A DNA stretch of 64,000 bases, from NCBI GenBank assembly GCA_017999985.1, contig JAGNKU010000010.1, forward strand, positions 119,387 through 183,386. The letters run 5' to 3'. A program made the position numbers and the translations under genes. A model generated the notes under the pieces. It ran no database searches. It was not told where the DNA came from and saw nothing but the letters and a program-made list of their open reading frames with translations. Of the stretch, positions 26,768-35,167 are shown piece after piece. This stretch comes from Phycisphaerae bacterium. GTDB taxonomy: Bacteria; Planctomycetota; Phycisphaerae; UBA1845; Fen-1342. Positions within the stretch are counted from its first letter, which is position 1. Each line of letters begins with the position of its first letter.

Positions 26768-27121
26768 ATGTTCCAGGATGCAGAGTGGAACCTGTGGGAA
26801 GAGGCGGACCCCGTGGGCACCGGGCTGCTCGAAGAGGACGGCCTGGACGATGAACCGCTGCCCGACGGGGACGACTCGGAAGTGGTGGAAGATGCGGGCG
26901 AGGAGCACGACGATGCGGTCGGTGCGCTCGGCCTGCGGGGTGATGGTCGGCGGCGGTCGTCCGATGACGAAGACGACGTGGACGAGGAATTCGACGACGA
27001 AGAAGACGACTTCGGCGAGGAAGAAGACGACTTGGACGAGGACTTTGACGACGACTTCGACGAAGACGATGACGACCTCGACGACGATCTGGACGATGAT
27101 GCGGACGATGACGACCTCTAG
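26768..27121 (+). CDS. Very acidic low-complexity protein
   Basis: A 117-residue protein with no recognisable domain. The first 60 residues are acidic but mixed (MFQDAEWNLWEEADPVG); the last 50 are almost only D and E with a few F, L and V. An AAGGAG site seven bases before the ATG and a promoter just upstream argue that it is expressed. Acidic tails of this kind occur in histone- or DNA-mimic proteins, metal-buffering proteins and chaperone tails; nothing in the sequence selects among them. Predicted pI is extremely low. Expected to be disordered. Confidence 0.65.
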   Translation: MFQDAEWNLWEEADPVGTGLLEEDGLDDEPLPDGDDSEVVEDAGEEHDDAVGALGLRGDGRRRSSDDEDDVDEEFDDEEDDFGEEEDDLDEDFDDDFDEDDDDLDDDLDDDADDDDL

Positions 27122-27269
27122 CAGGGCGGCGGGGGGCGGGGGTGACGACTGGCGGGGCCGGTGGCCGCGTGAATGACCGCGCGGCCGCAGGGGCTCGGAT
27201 GCGGGGTGGGGAGGCCGGCGGTTGGGTGCCGACTTCAGCCGGTGGGGGGTATACGACGATAAGTCGATT

Positions 27270-27653
27270 ATGGACCATGCTGAGAATTACGCACCCGCGG
27301 GGGCGCCCGGCGAACCAGTGGCTGCGGCCGCGCGAGAGCGGCGGGCCGGGGGCGAAGATCGCCGGGGCGGAAGCGACCGGCGCTCGAAGCTCGACCGCCG
27401 CCGGGGCCCAGGTCGCCGGCGGACCGATTACCGTCGTGCCGCTGAAGAAGGGCACATGACGGAGGAACAGCTCGATTTTCTGAAGGCGGTGGACGAGTAC
27501 AAGCGTGTAAACGACCGGGCCTTCCCGTCGCTGACGGAGATGCTGGACATCGTGCTGTACCTGGGCTACCGGCGGGTGGCGCCGGTGGGGGAGTTCAAGC
27601 TGAGCAAGGGGCGGCAGAACCCGCGGCCGGGCGACGAGGAGGGTGCGGCCTAG
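27270..27653 (+). CDS. Small protein with arginine-rich linker and conserved C-terminal helical domain
   Basis: A 127-residue protein, function unknown. Residues 20-60 are rich in R, G and D in a repeating pattern (EDRRGGSDRRSKLDRRRGPG), followed by TDYRRAAEEGHMTEEQLDFL and a compact helical segment KAVDEYKRVNDRAFPSLTE then LDIVLYLGYRRVAP. The tail resembles a small winged or helical DNA-binding unit, which I recall from planctomycete proteins of the same layout. ATG at 27270 is used; a shorter form from ATG at 27456 would keep only the C-terminal domain. The basic linker could contact nucleic acid (inference). Confidence 0.6.
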   Translation: MDHAENYAPAGAPGEPVAAAARERRAGGEDRRGGSDRRSKLDRRRGPGRRRTDYRRAAEEGHMTEEQLDFLKAVDEYKRVNDRAFPSLTEMLDIVLYLGYRRVAPVGEFKLSKGRQNPRPGDEEGAA

Positions 27654-27673
27654 CTGGCGCGTCGTTTTCGACC

Positions 27674-27702
27674 TTGACAGGGGGGCACCAACTGCGTAGC
27701 TT
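27674..27702 (+). promoter_or_regulatory. Possible promoter of the rpmF-plsX-fab operon
   Basis: A perfect TTGACA at 27674-27679, a 17-base spacer and a weak TAGCTT at 27697-27702. It lies about 110 bases before the rpmF ATG and is the only such site in the gap. Confidence 0.35.
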
Positions 27703-27810
27703 CAACTGTTCTAGCGGTCGGCCGGACCGTGCGCCGGGCTTGTGGCGCGGTGTGCCGGGCGCGCCGGTCGTGATGCGCCGCGCTGGAATTCGCAGCCTGA
27801 GGTAGAGACG

Positions 27811-27996
27811 ATGTTACCGGTAACCAAGAAAAGCAAGATGCGCAAGCGGACCCGCCGAGCGCATCACGCCCTGACGCCGGCGCAGTTGTCGGCCTGCCCG
27901 CAGTGTGGCCAGGCGAAACTGTCGCACCGCGCGTGTCGCAACTGCGGCTATGTCAACGCGCATACGCGGATAGAGGTCGGCTCGGAGGAGTCGTAG
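27811..27996 (+). CDS. rpmF: Ribosomal protein bL32, zinc-binding form
   Basis: A 61-residue large-subunit protein. MLPVTKKSKMRKRTRRAHHA is the usual basic N-terminus, and CPQCGQ with CRNCGY provide the four zinc ligands. A GAGGT site lies seven bases before the ATG. Start of the rpmF-plsX-fabH-fabD-fabG order that links ribosome and membrane synthesis in many bacteria; plsX begins 12 bp after it. Confidence 0.93.
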   Translation: MLPVTKKSKMRKRTRRAHHALTPAQLSACPQCGQAKLSHRACRNCGYVNAHTRIEVGSEES

Positions 27997-28007
27997 GAGA
28001 GGACTCC

Positions 28008-29015
28008 ATGCGGATCGGCGTGGACGCGATGGGCGGCGATCACGCACCCGGGGAGATCGTGCGCGGAGTGCAGCAGGGCCTGCAGTTCCTCGCCGCGGGT
28101 GACGAGATCGTGCTCTACGGCGTGCAGGAGGCGATGGAGGCCCACTGCCGCCAGTGTGAGTTGAATGACCCGCGGGTCAAGCTCGTGCACTGTGCCCAGG
28201 TCATCGAGATGGACGACTCGCCCGTCGAGGCCCTGCGCCAGAAGCGGCATTCGAGCATCGTGCAGCTCGCCGTGGACGCCGCGGACGAGAAGCTCGACGC
28301 GGTGATTTCGGCCGGCAACACGGGGGCGTTTGCGGCGGCGTGCCAGCTCAAGGTCGGGGCGATCGAGGGCGTCTCCCGGCCGGGTATCGCGGTCGTGCTG
28401 CCGACGTTCCACGGGCCGGTGCTGATCTGCGACGTCGGTGCCAACGTGGCGCCGAAGCCGCACCATTTATACGAATATGCGCGGATGTGCGCGTGCTATG
28501 CTCGGCTGATCCTGCAGGTGCCGGAGCCGCGCATCGGGGTGGTCTCGATTGGCGAGGAGGCCGCGAAGGGCAATCCACTCGTCAAGGAGGCGCGGGCCAT
28601 CATCAAGCAGGACGCGACGCTGCGGTTCGTCGGCAACGTCGAGGGGCGCGACATCTTCGGCGGCCACTGCGACATCGCGGTCTGCGACGGCTTTGTCGGC
28701 AACGTGATCCTGAAGCTGACCGAAGGGCTGGCCGAGGGCCTGTTCAAGACCATCGTCCACGAGATCAAGGAGGAGAGCCTGGAGCTCGTGCCGCGCTTCG
28801 AGCCGATCGTCGACCGGATCTGGAAGCGGCACGACTTCGCCGAGTACGGCGGGGCCCCGCTGCTCGGACTCCGCAAGATCGCGATCATCTGCCACGGCCG
28901 CAGCGACCACCGGGCCATGAACAACGCCATCCGCGTCGCCGTGGAGCAAGTCCGCCTAAACATCATCACCGCGATCGCCACCGAGCTCCGGCGCCGGCAT
29001 GAGGACGCCGCATGA
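28008..29015 (+). CDS. plsX: Phosphate acyltransferase PlsX
   Basis: Makes acyl-phosphate from acyl-ACP for phosphatidic acid synthesis; peripheral to the membrane. The 335-residue product has the family start MRIGVDAMGGDHAPGEIVRG, then SAGNTGAFAAACQLKVGAIEG, RPGIAVVLPTFHGP and VCDGFVGNVILKLTEGLAEG. ATG at 28008 follows a GGAGAGGA site; a longer frame exists upstream but overlaps rpmF. The end overlaps fabH by ATGA. Confidence 0.95.
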   Translation: MRIGVDAMGGDHAPGEIVRGVQQGLQFLAAGDEIVLYGVQEAMEAHCRQCELNDPRVKLVHCAQVIEMDDSPVEALRQKRHSSIVQLAVDAADEKLDAVISAGNTGAFAAACQLKVGAIEGVSRPGIAVVLPTFHGPVLICDVGANVAPKPHHLYEYARMCACYARLILQVPEPRIGVVSIGEEAAKGNPLVKEARAIIKQDATLRFVGNVEGRDIFGGHCDIAVCDGFVGNVILKLTEGLAEGLFKTIVHEIKEESLELVPRFEPIVDRIWKRHDFAEYGGAPLLGLRKIAIICHGRSDHRAMNNAIRVAVEQVRLNIITAIATELRRRHEDAA

Positions 29016-30004
29016 AGCTGGGGTGGCCGGTCGAAATCGTCGGTACCGGCATGTGGCTGCCCGAGACCGTCGTGACCAACGACGATCTCGCGCGCGTGGT
29101 GGATACCACCAACGACTGGATCGTGCAGCGCACGGGCATTCGCGAGCGGCGCCGGGCCAAGCCGGAGGAGGCGACGCTGCTGCTCGCGACCCGGGCCAGC
29201 CAGGCGGCGCTCGCCGACGCGGGGGTAACGCCGGAAGAGGTGGACGCGATCATCGTCGCGACCGTGACGCCGGAATACCAGTTGCCCGCGACCGCCAGCC
29301 TGCTCCAAACGGAACTCGGCTGCCGCTGGATCCAGGCGTTCGACCTGGGGGCGGCGTGCAGCGGGTTTGTCTGGGCGTTCCAGGTCGGGGCACAGCAGAT
29401 CATCACCGGCGTGGCGAGGACGGTGCTCGTCGTCGGCGCCGAGACGCTCACGCGCATCACGGACCAGCAGGACCGCGGGACGTGCGTGCTGTTTGGCGAC
29501 GCGGCGGGGGCCGTGGTGCTGCGGGCAGCGACCGACCCGGCACGCAGCATCCTGGCGATGCGTGCGGGGGCCGACGGCGCGCGTGGCCGGCTGATCTACA
29601 TCCCGGGCGGCGGCTCGAAGGAGCCGGCTTCGCACCGCACGGTGGACGAGCGGCTGCACTACATGCACATGCAGGGCCGCGAGGTGTACAAGTTCGCCGT
29701 CACGCAGATGCACACGGTGCTCGACGAAACCTGTGCCGACGCCGGCGTGAGCGTCAGCGATCTGAAGCTCGTGATCCCGCACCAGTCGAACCTGCGGATC
29801 ATCGAGTCGGCGTGCGAGAAGGCCGGCCTGCCGATGGAGAAGGTCCTGATCAACATCGACCGCTACGGCAACACGTCGGCGGCCTCGGTCGCGGTGGGAC
29901 TGCACGAGGCGCGGGCGGAGGGGCGCATCGGTCCGGGCGACCTGGTGATGCTGCTCGCGTTCGGTGCCGGTCTGACGTGGGGTTCGGTCCTGTTGAGGAT
30001 GTAA
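29012..30004 (+). CDS. fabH: 3-oxoacyl-ACP synthase III (FabH)
   Basis: Condenses an acyl-CoA primer with malonyl-ACP to start fatty-acid synthesis. The 330-residue product has the Cys-His-Asn triad in its usual settings: GAACSGFVWAF, VIPHQSNLRI and INIDRYGNTSAAS. TNDWIVQRTGIRERR near the N-terminus is the family's substrate-tunnel segment. Translationally coupled to plsX and one base from fabD. Confidence 0.95.
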   Translation: MKLGWPVEIVGTGMWLPETVVTNDDLARVVDTTNDWIVQRTGIRERRRAKPEEATLLLATRASQAALADAGVTPEEVDAIIVATVTPEYQLPATASLLQTELGCRWIQAFDLGAACSGFVWAFQVGAQQIITGVARTVLVVGAETLTRITDQQDRGTCVLFGDAAGAVVLRAATDPARSILAMRAGADGARGRLIYIPGGGSKEPASHRTVDERLHYMHMQGREVYKFAVTQMHTVLDETCADAGVSVSDLKLVIPHQSNLRIIESACEKAGLPMEKVLINIDRYGNTSAASVAVGLHEARAEGRIGPGDLVMLLAFGAGLTWGSVLLRM

Positions 30005-30005
30005 C

Positions 30006-30932
30006 GTGACGACACGCGCCGCGATCTTCCCGGGTCAGGGGGCCCAACTGGTCGGCATGGGGCAGGACGTCGCCGGGCAGTATCCCGTCGCGGCCGAAAC
30101 CTTTGCCGAGGCCGACCAGGTTGTCGGCTTCGCGCTGAGCAAACTGTGTTTCGAGGGGCCGGCGGAGCGACTGAACGCGACGGACATCCAGCAGCCGGCG
30201 ATCTTCACGACGAGCGTGGCGCTCTACCGGGCCGGCCTGGCCGCGGGACGCTATCCGGCGGATGCATTCGTCGCGCTCGGCGGACTCAGCCTGGGCGAAT
30301 ACACCGCGTTGCACCTGGCCGGGGCCATGTCGTTCGCGGACGCGCTGCGGCTGGTCATGCGTCGCGGACAGCTCATGCAGCAGGCGGCCGAGCAGCAGGC
30401 CGGCGGCATGGTCTCGCTCATCGGCGGCGATGAGGCGAAGGTGCTGGCGCTGTGCGAGGCGGTCGCCGCGCAGGGGCGTGTGCAGCCGGCGAACTACAAC
30501 TGCCCGGGGCAGATCGTGATCTCGGGCGACAAGGGGGCGTGCGACGTGGCCGCGCAGCGCGCCGAGGAGTTCGGTCTGCGCGCTGTGCCGCTGCCGGTCG
30601 CCGGCGCATTTCACAGCAAGCTGATGCGATCGGCGGCCGAGGGACTGCGGCCAGCGCTGGAGGGCTGTGCGTTCCAGACGCCGAAGGCGCGCGTGATCGC
30701 GAACGTCAACGCCGAGTATCACCGCGATCCGGCGGCGATCCGTGAGGCCCTGTATCAACAGGTCGTCAGCCCGGTGCGCTGGCAGGCGTGCGTGGAGCGG
30801 CTGATCGCCGACGGCTGCGGCGAATTCTGGGAGATTGGGCCGAATCGGCATCTGACCGGTATGATGCGCAAGATCAACCGCAAGGTGCCCACGACGAATG
30901 TGAGCACCGCCGCGGATCTGTCTGCCCAGTAA
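30006..30932 (+). CDS. fabD: Malonyl-CoA:ACP transacylase (FabD)
   Basis: Loads malonyl groups onto acyl carrier protein. The 308-residue product begins with GTG (TTRAAIFPGQGAQLVGMGQD). The nucleophile serine is in GLSLGEYTALHLAG and the catalytic histidine in VAGAFHSKLM. The usual GHSLGE has leucine in place of histidine two residues before the serine; the residue is not the catalytic histidine, so activity is expected. Start is one base after the fabH stop. Confidence 0.94.
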   Translation: MTTRAAIFPGQGAQLVGMGQDVAGQYPVAAETFAEADQVVGFALSKLCFEGPAERLNATDIQQPAIFTTSVALYRAGLAAGRYPADAFVALGGLSLGEYTALHLAGAMSFADALRLVMRRGQLMQQAAEQQAGGMVSLIGGDEAKVLALCEAVAAQGRVQPANYNCPGQIVISGDKGACDVAAQRAEEFGLRAVPLPVAGAFHSKLMRSAAEGLRPALEGCAFQTPKARVIANVNAEYHRDPAAIREALYQQVVSPVRWQACVERLIADGCGEFWEIGPNRHLTGMMRKINRKVPTTNVSTAADLSAQ

Positions 30933-31009
30933 TGTCGGGCACCTTGGCCTGACAGAGAGATGTTGGGCCACCGCAGCCGGCGGACCCGTGAGAGCGACGG
31001 AGGTTGTCC

Positions 31010-31756
31010 ATGAGCATGAGTCTCGAACAGCAGGTCGCGATCGTCACGGGCGGGTCGCGCGGGATCGGGCAGGCGATCTGTCTGTCGCTGGCGCGGGCGG
31101 GGGCGACGGTCATCGCGGCGGCGCGGGGCCTCGAGCGGACGCAGGCGTGGGTGCGCGAGGCGGGCGAGTGCGCCGCGCGGATCATTCCGACGGCGTTGGA
31201 CGTGACCGACCGGGCGGCGGTGAACCAGCTCGTCGAGGATACGGTCGAGCGGCACGGGCGGATCGACATCATCGTCAACAATGCGGGCATCACGCGCGAC
31301 GGGCTGCTCATGAGCATGGAGGACGAGCAGTTCGACCAGGTGCTGGACACGAACCTGCGGGCGGCGTTCTCGATGATGCGGGCAGTGAGCCGGCACATGG
31401 TGCGGGCGCGGCGCGGCCGGATTATCAACATCGCGAGCGTCTCCGGCCTGATGGGCAATCCCGGTCAGGCGAACTACTCCGCGGCGAAGGCCGGGTTGAT
31501 CGGCATGACGAAGTCAGTCGCGAAGGAGCTGGGCAAGCGCAACATCACCTGCAACGCGGTTGCGCCGGGCTTCATCGAGACGGATATGACCGGGGAGCTG
31601 CCGGAGAAGCTCAAGGAGCAGGTCAAGACGATCATCCCGCTGCAGCGTTTCGGTACGCCGGCGGAAGTCGCGTCGCTCGTCGCGTTCCTGGCGGGCCCGG
31701 ACGCGGCGTACATCACGGGCCAGGTGTTCGTGGTGGACGGCGGGCTGCATATGTAG
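31010..31756 (+). CDS. fabG: 3-oxoacyl-ACP reductase (FabG)
   Basis: NADPH-dependent reduction of 3-oxoacyl-ACP. The 248-residue SDR protein has the nucleotide motif [25 protein letters not shown] and the catalytic serine and YSAAKAG pair. [11 protein letters not shown] and the end [14 protein letters not shown] are typical of FabG. ATG at 31010 has GGAGG six bases upstream. Last gene of the fab run; acpP and fabF, which commonly follow, are absent here. Confidence 0.94.
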   Translation: MSMSLEQQVAIVTGGSRGIGQAICLSLARAGATVIAAARGLERTQAWVREAGECAARIIPTALDVTDRAAVNQLVEDTVERHGRIDIIVNNAGITRDGLLMSMEDEQFDQVLDTNLRAAFSMMRAVSRHMVRARRGRIINIASVSGLMGNPGQANYSAAKAGLIGMTKSVAKELGKRNITCNAVAPGFIETDMTGELPEKLKEQVKTIIPLQRFGTPAEVASLVAFLAGPDAAYITGQVFVVDGGLHM

Positions 31757-31764
31757 GGGAGCTG

Positions 31765-31790
31765 TCAGCGTTCAGCTATCAGCTTTCAGC
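31765..31790. repeat. Solitary short array of TCAGCNN heptamers
   Basis: Three and a half units (TCAGCGT, TCAGCTA, TCAGCTT, TCAGC) just after fabG. Similar in design to the tandem-unit arms of the elements in dnaE2, but alone and without an inverted partner nearby. Confidence 0.55.
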
Positions 31791-31796
31791 CGGATG

Positions 31797-31830
31797 TAGG
31801 GCGGGTTGCATCGATGTGCGACCTGCCGGT
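31797..31830. repeat. Hairpin repeat, family A, degenerate copy 1
   Basis: Follows the pattern TAGGGCRGGTYGC, eight loop bases, GCGACCTGCC. Here the left arm is GGCGGGTTGC and the right arm GCGACCTGCC, so pairing relies on G-T pairs. Other copies at 47523 and 50390. Confidence 0.6.
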
Positions 31831-31979
31831 CGGCTGACGAGCGCGCGGGTACAATGGCAGAAGACGGCCCGGCGGCGTGACCGGGTCAGTCGGTCCGGGA
31901 CATCTCGATCCGACTTGCAGACGGTTGCCACTCTGACGCAGACGGCACTTGCCGGGTCCATGCAATGGAGGTGACTGGG

Positions 31980-33368
31980 GTGATCGCCGTGAGCACGTGT
32001 TGCATGAACTGGCTGTGTGCCGCCTGCGTCTGCGCGCTGCCGCCGAGTGCGGTTTCTACCCAGCCACAAGGGGCCAACCTGGTCAGCAACGGAGACTTCA
32101 GAGGCCCCGTGGTCAACGGTTTGCCCGCGGATTGGGTCGTCAAGACCGCGCGCGTCGCCCTGTCCCCGGAGATCCGCGTCGTGGACAGGCACGGCCAGCG
32201 TTACCTCTGCATGGCGGGCGGCGGCAATCCTGACTGTGTCGGTGGGGTGTCGACCCAGGTCTCAATCGTCGCGGGAAAGACGTACTGGTTCCGCGTGCGG
32301 TTCAGGAAGAGCGCGGACGTCAATCCCATTCAGCACCTGCTCTTCGAGGTCGCCGCGCAGGGTAATTCGCAGCCGATTGTCGAGTTCCATCAACTCCCGG
32401 AAGACCGGGCGGAAGGTGAAGCGCGGGTTACCTTCCCAGGCGCGGGAGCTGTGCGCGCAGAAGTGCACCTCATGTACCGACTGTGCGCCGCGGGCGAAGT
32501 GTGGATCGAGCACGTATCTCTGATTGAGACCGATCCGGTTCCGCCGCGTTGGGCCCGGATCGCCTGCACGGGCGGCCCGGCCGCCCTGGAGCAATACGGA
32601 CTGCCCGCTTTCTCCAAAGCGCTGGACGTCATGGGGCACGCCAAGGTCGATCTCGCGCTGCTGCCTGAATACTTCGCGGGCGAGAAGGTTCGCGAAACGC
32701 TTACAGGCCCCTCCGCGACCTTGATGTCTGAGAAAGCCGCCGCGTACAAGATGTACGTTGCGGGCACGATCGGCCTTTACGACCCGGCGTCAGATCGCCT
32801 CTTCAATGCGGCCTTGCTCTTTGATCGCACCGGGAAGCTGATCGGGCGCTATGACAAGATTCATCTCTATGGCCCGGAGCTGAGCGTGGGCGGCGTGACG
32901 CCGGGTGACGATGTCCCGGTGTTCCAGACCGACTTCGGGAAGGTGGGGTTCATGACCTGTTACGATAGCTGGTTTGTGGACGTGGCCGAGCTGGTCGCCC
33001 TGCGCGGCGCGGATCTCCTCTTGTTCCCAAGCCTGAATTACGATCGGGCGTTAATGCACGCGCGGGCGATGGACAACTGCATCAGCATTGTGGCCAGCTC
33101 GCGCGCGGGCGGCTGTGGCGTGTGGGATGCCGAGGGCAAGGAGCTGCTCCCGACCGCGCGTGCGGAAGACCCCGCCGCCAGGTTCAAAGACATCGTGAAG
33201 CTTCAGGTGGAAGGGCTCGACATTCTGGTGGTCACACTCGACCTCAACTTTCCGCCCACGGGCGGGACGCGCGCCCCCGCGATCCGCACCAAACGGCACC
33301 TGGCGAATCAGCGGAGCGGGTTGGAAGACCGGATTCGTCGCGAAAAGAGCCGCTGGTGGGTGGATTAG
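31980..33368 (+). CDS. Exported carbon-nitrogen hydrolase (nitrilase superfamily) with N-terminal beta module
   Basis: A 462-residue protein. Residues 1 to about 25 are a hydrophobic, cysteine-rich leader. Residues about 28-185 form a beta-sandwich-like module (GANLVSNGDFRGPVV, like carbohydrate-binding modules). The nitrilase domain follows from about 195, with the catalytic triad visible as LALLPEYF (Glu), RYDKIHLYG (Lys) and GFMTCYDSW (Cys). It should hydrolyse an amide, nitrile or related bond outside the cytoplasm; the substrate is unknown. GTG at 31980 has GGAGG eight bases upstream; ATG at 31965 is the in-frame alternative. The leader lacks early basic residues, so export is not certain. 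Confidence 0.78.
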   Translation: MIAVSTCCMNWLCAACVCALPPSAVSTQPQGANLVSNGDFRGPVVNGLPADWVVKTARVALSPEIRVVDRHGQRYLCMAGGGNPDCVGGVSTQVSIVAGKTYWFRVRFRKSADVNPIQHLLFEVAAQGNSQPIVEFHQLPEDRAEGEARVTFPGAGAVRAEVHLMYRLCAAGEVWIEHVSLIETDPVPPRWARIACTGGPAALEQYGLPAFSKALDVMGHAKVDLALLPEYFAGEKVRETLTGPSATLMSEKAAAYKMYVAGTIGLYDPASDRLFNAALLFDRTGKLIGRYDKIHLYGPELSVGGVTPGDDVPVFQTDFGKVGFMTCYDSWFVDVAELVALRGADLLLFPSLNYDRALMHARAMDNCISIVASSRAGGCGVWDAEGKELLPTARAEDPAARFKDIVKLQVEGLDILVVTLDLNFPPTGGTRAPAIRTKRHLANQRSGLEDRIRREKSRWWVD

Positions 33369-33651
33369 AACCCGTCCTCAGACCCCTCTCTTCTTTGGGG
33401 AGAGATTGGGAGCGGGGCGAAAATGCCAAGGATTTCGACGCTCCTCGGACTCCTCCCGGCAGGGGAGTGAGTTATGTGGTAGCTTCTAACCTGAGCGAGG
33501 CTGGCGCGTGGCGCCAAGTCAGTGCTGCGCAATGCGGCCGAGCATGCACTTGCTCCGAACCCGCGTTGTATACTGCGGAATGTCGCAGCGGGCACGCACA
33601 CTTCGCCGCTCTCGACTCGGACTGAGAGGGCGACGTGGTGGATACGAATCA

Positions 33652-33683
33652 CGGCCTTGCTGCGCAAGACCGTGCCACGCGAG
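33652..33683. repeat. Family B repeat, copy 1 (core CCTTGCTGCGCAAGACC)
   Basis: Contains the 17-base core followed by GTGCCACGCGA. Lies between the convergent nitrilase and zinc-ribbon genes. Other copies at 42829, 47751 and 50454. Confidence 0.7.
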
Positions 33684-33824
33684 TGCGCTTGACATGTGGG
33701 TCGCGGTATAGTGGCGGACCTTGCGCGGTGGGCCAAGACGGCGCGCGTGGACGAACTCGAAAGGGCGCTCGCGCGTCGCGGGCGCCGCCTTTTTGTCCCG
33801 ACATGGGGAAGCATCATGCAAGCA

Positions 33825-33852
33825 GGAAATTAGTAAGATGTCCCCGGAATTC
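33825..33852. repeat. 28-base repeat, copy 1
   Basis: Core TTAGTAAG, one variable base, TGTCCCCGGAATTC, preceded by GGAAA. Identical to copy 2 at 26 of 28 positions. Read on the minus strand it encodes EFRGHLTNFL. Confidence 0.65.
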
Positions 33853-33974
33853 CCGGGCGCCATTGCTAAATTGCCGCCGCTGAACGTCGGCGTCGTTTGG
33901 ATCGTCGTCGATCACGACCTTGGCTTCGTACCACGCGTCATCGGTCAGGCTCACGGCGGTGTCTTCTGTCCCGA

Positions 33975-34002
33975 GGAATTTAGTAAGCTGTCCCCGGAAT
34001 TC
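33975..34002. repeat. 28-base repeat, copy 2
   Basis: Second copy of the repeat at 33825, in the same orientation, followed by a partial third (ATCCCCGGAATTCC to 34016). On the minus strand it encodes EFRGQLTKFL in frame with copy 1. Confidence 0.65.
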
Positions 34003-34077
34003 ATCCCCGGAATTCCGACTCGCTTGACAAGCACCGCTTCATAGATGTACTCAGAGTGGCCTTGCTCAATTGCCCAT

Positions 34078-34764
34078 TCACTCCTCTACGACGAAGTACC
34101 AACCGGCGCCGAGACGATCCCTTCTCCAAAACTGCGCGTCATTCATCACCACTTGTGGCGGCACTCTGAGAAAGCCGGTGCAGCCGGTAGGGTCTACGTT
34201 CATCCACAGGTACACCGTGCCGGCGGCAGTTGTCCGCGTCCTTTGGATCACGAACGGGCCGATGCGCTCCGCGCACGTCGCGAGGTAACCTCGCTGAACA
34301 CGGTCGGCATACCTCCCCAGCTCGCCTTGATAGACCGCGAACGCGCAGCGGAGAGGCCATTGTGTCACGAGAACTGTCAGCCCGAGCGCCGCGAGAGTCA
34401 AGATCAGGGCACAGCCGCATTTCGCAGAACGTCTCGCTTCGAAGCAGTACAACACGACCCAGCCGGCGCTTAACACAACCGAGAGGGCCGTGCCCAATAT
34501 CCAGACCGTGATCGCCTTGGCGGAGTCGTTGCCCATAGCTGACATGGTGACGATTACGGCGTTCACGCCGCCAGCTAATATCCATGCCGTTCGACCAGCA
34601 CACTGCCCGGTGACCTCCAGCCATCCAATTCGACGCCGCAACCGAAAAGTGCGGCCGTCGGCTGGATCAAATGTTGTCCCACACTCGGGGCAGCGGCTTT
34701 CCGGCAACCCCTGCAATGCGTAGGAGCACTTGAGGCAGTACATGCCGTGCCCATCATTGATCAT
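34078..34764 (-). CDS. Membrane protein with planctomycete-type zinc ribbon
   Basis: A 228-residue protein of unknown function. An N-terminal rubredoxin-like zinc ribbon (CLKCSYALQGLPESRCPECG) is followed by TFDPADGRTF, a pattern very common in planctomycete membrane proteins. Three hydrophobic segments follow (about 50-130), then a soluble C-terminal part of about 90 residues. Possible starts are ATG at 34776, 34764 and 34743; the last would begin directly before the ribbon. Lower GC than its neighbours. It stands alone, convergent with the nitrilase gene. Confidence 0.65.
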   Translation of the reverse strand: MINDGHGMYCLKCSYALQGLPESRCPECGTTFDPADGRTFRLRRRIGWLEVTGQCAGRTAWILAGGVNAVIVTMSAMGNDSAKAITVWILGTALSVVLSAGWVVLYCFEARRSAKCGCALILTLAALGLTVLVTQWPLRCAFAVYQGELGRYADRVQRGYLATCAERIGPFVIQRTRTTAAGTVYLWMNVDPTGCTGFLRVPPQVVMNDAQFWRRDRLGAGWYFVVEE

Positions 34765-35167
34765 GAGCCAGAGCATCCTGTCAACGTGGCATCGCAGTCA
34801 CGCGGTCGCCTGCACGGTCCATCAGTGCGCGGACTTGGGGGCCATCTATGCGCACCGCCACCGCGCTGACGTAGTGCACCCGTCCAATGACAAACGCGCA
34901 GGCACAGATCGCGCCGTACTTGACTGAACATCCAGTATCTCCGCGTGCACTACACCTACGCGTCGCCCAGCCAGGGCTAAGTGCCAATCTAGTAGACTGG
35001 CTGTGCTGGCACGCCCGGCGGAGGCTCATTTCCGAACGTACCAGGCGGAACAGTATACGGACATTTCTTGCCGAGGCACGCAGCAATGATATTGACGCAA
35101 CAATAGCTGTTTACCGAGCCGCCGCTGCATGAAAGTTCTATGCACGTGCTGCCATCGATCTTGTGAA
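34765..35167. other. 403-bp region between the zinc-ribbon gene and the IS element
   Basis: Lower GC than surrounding genes. It contains the cysteine-rich ORF remnant described separately (34989-35167, minus) and an overlapping minus-strand ORF that ends at 34781 with no recognisable family. I see no promoter, RNA gene or dispersed repeat in it. Confidence 0.4.
34989..35167 (-). pseudogene. C-terminal remnant of a cysteine-rich protein cut by the IS element
   Basis: About 59 codons read from the left IS end to a stop at 34989: SVHKIDGSTCIELSCSGG, then NSYCCVNIIAACLGKKC and a proline-rich end. Six cysteines in 30 residues and low-GC codons (ACT, GTT, CCT, GGT) differ from the local style. The frame runs into the IS terminal repeat, and no matching N-terminal part is found on the far side of the IS. 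I do not recognise the family. Confidence 0.35.

Larger units (their letters stand above)
33369..34077. other. 709-bp convergent intergenic region with degenerate repeats and gene remnants
   Basis: Between the nitrilase (plus) and a zinc-ribbon gene (minus). It holds, in order, a remnant of a CTCTC...GGGGAGAG palindrome (33385-33410), a family B repeat (33652), a 40-codon plus-strand ORF at 33711-33833 (ADLARWAKTARVDELERALA) and two copies of a 28-base repeat (33825 and 33975). A minus-strand remnant ending at 33814 contains SLTDDAWYEAKVVIDDDPND. TTGACA (33689) and TATAGT (33707) are spaced only 12 bases and are unlikely to be a promoter. Composition is less GC-rich than the genes around it. 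Confidence 0.5.

Noticed and set aside
33689..33712. TTGACA and TATAGT as a promoter
   Set aside because: The spacer is 12 bases, too short for a sigma-70 promoter, and no convincing gene follows.
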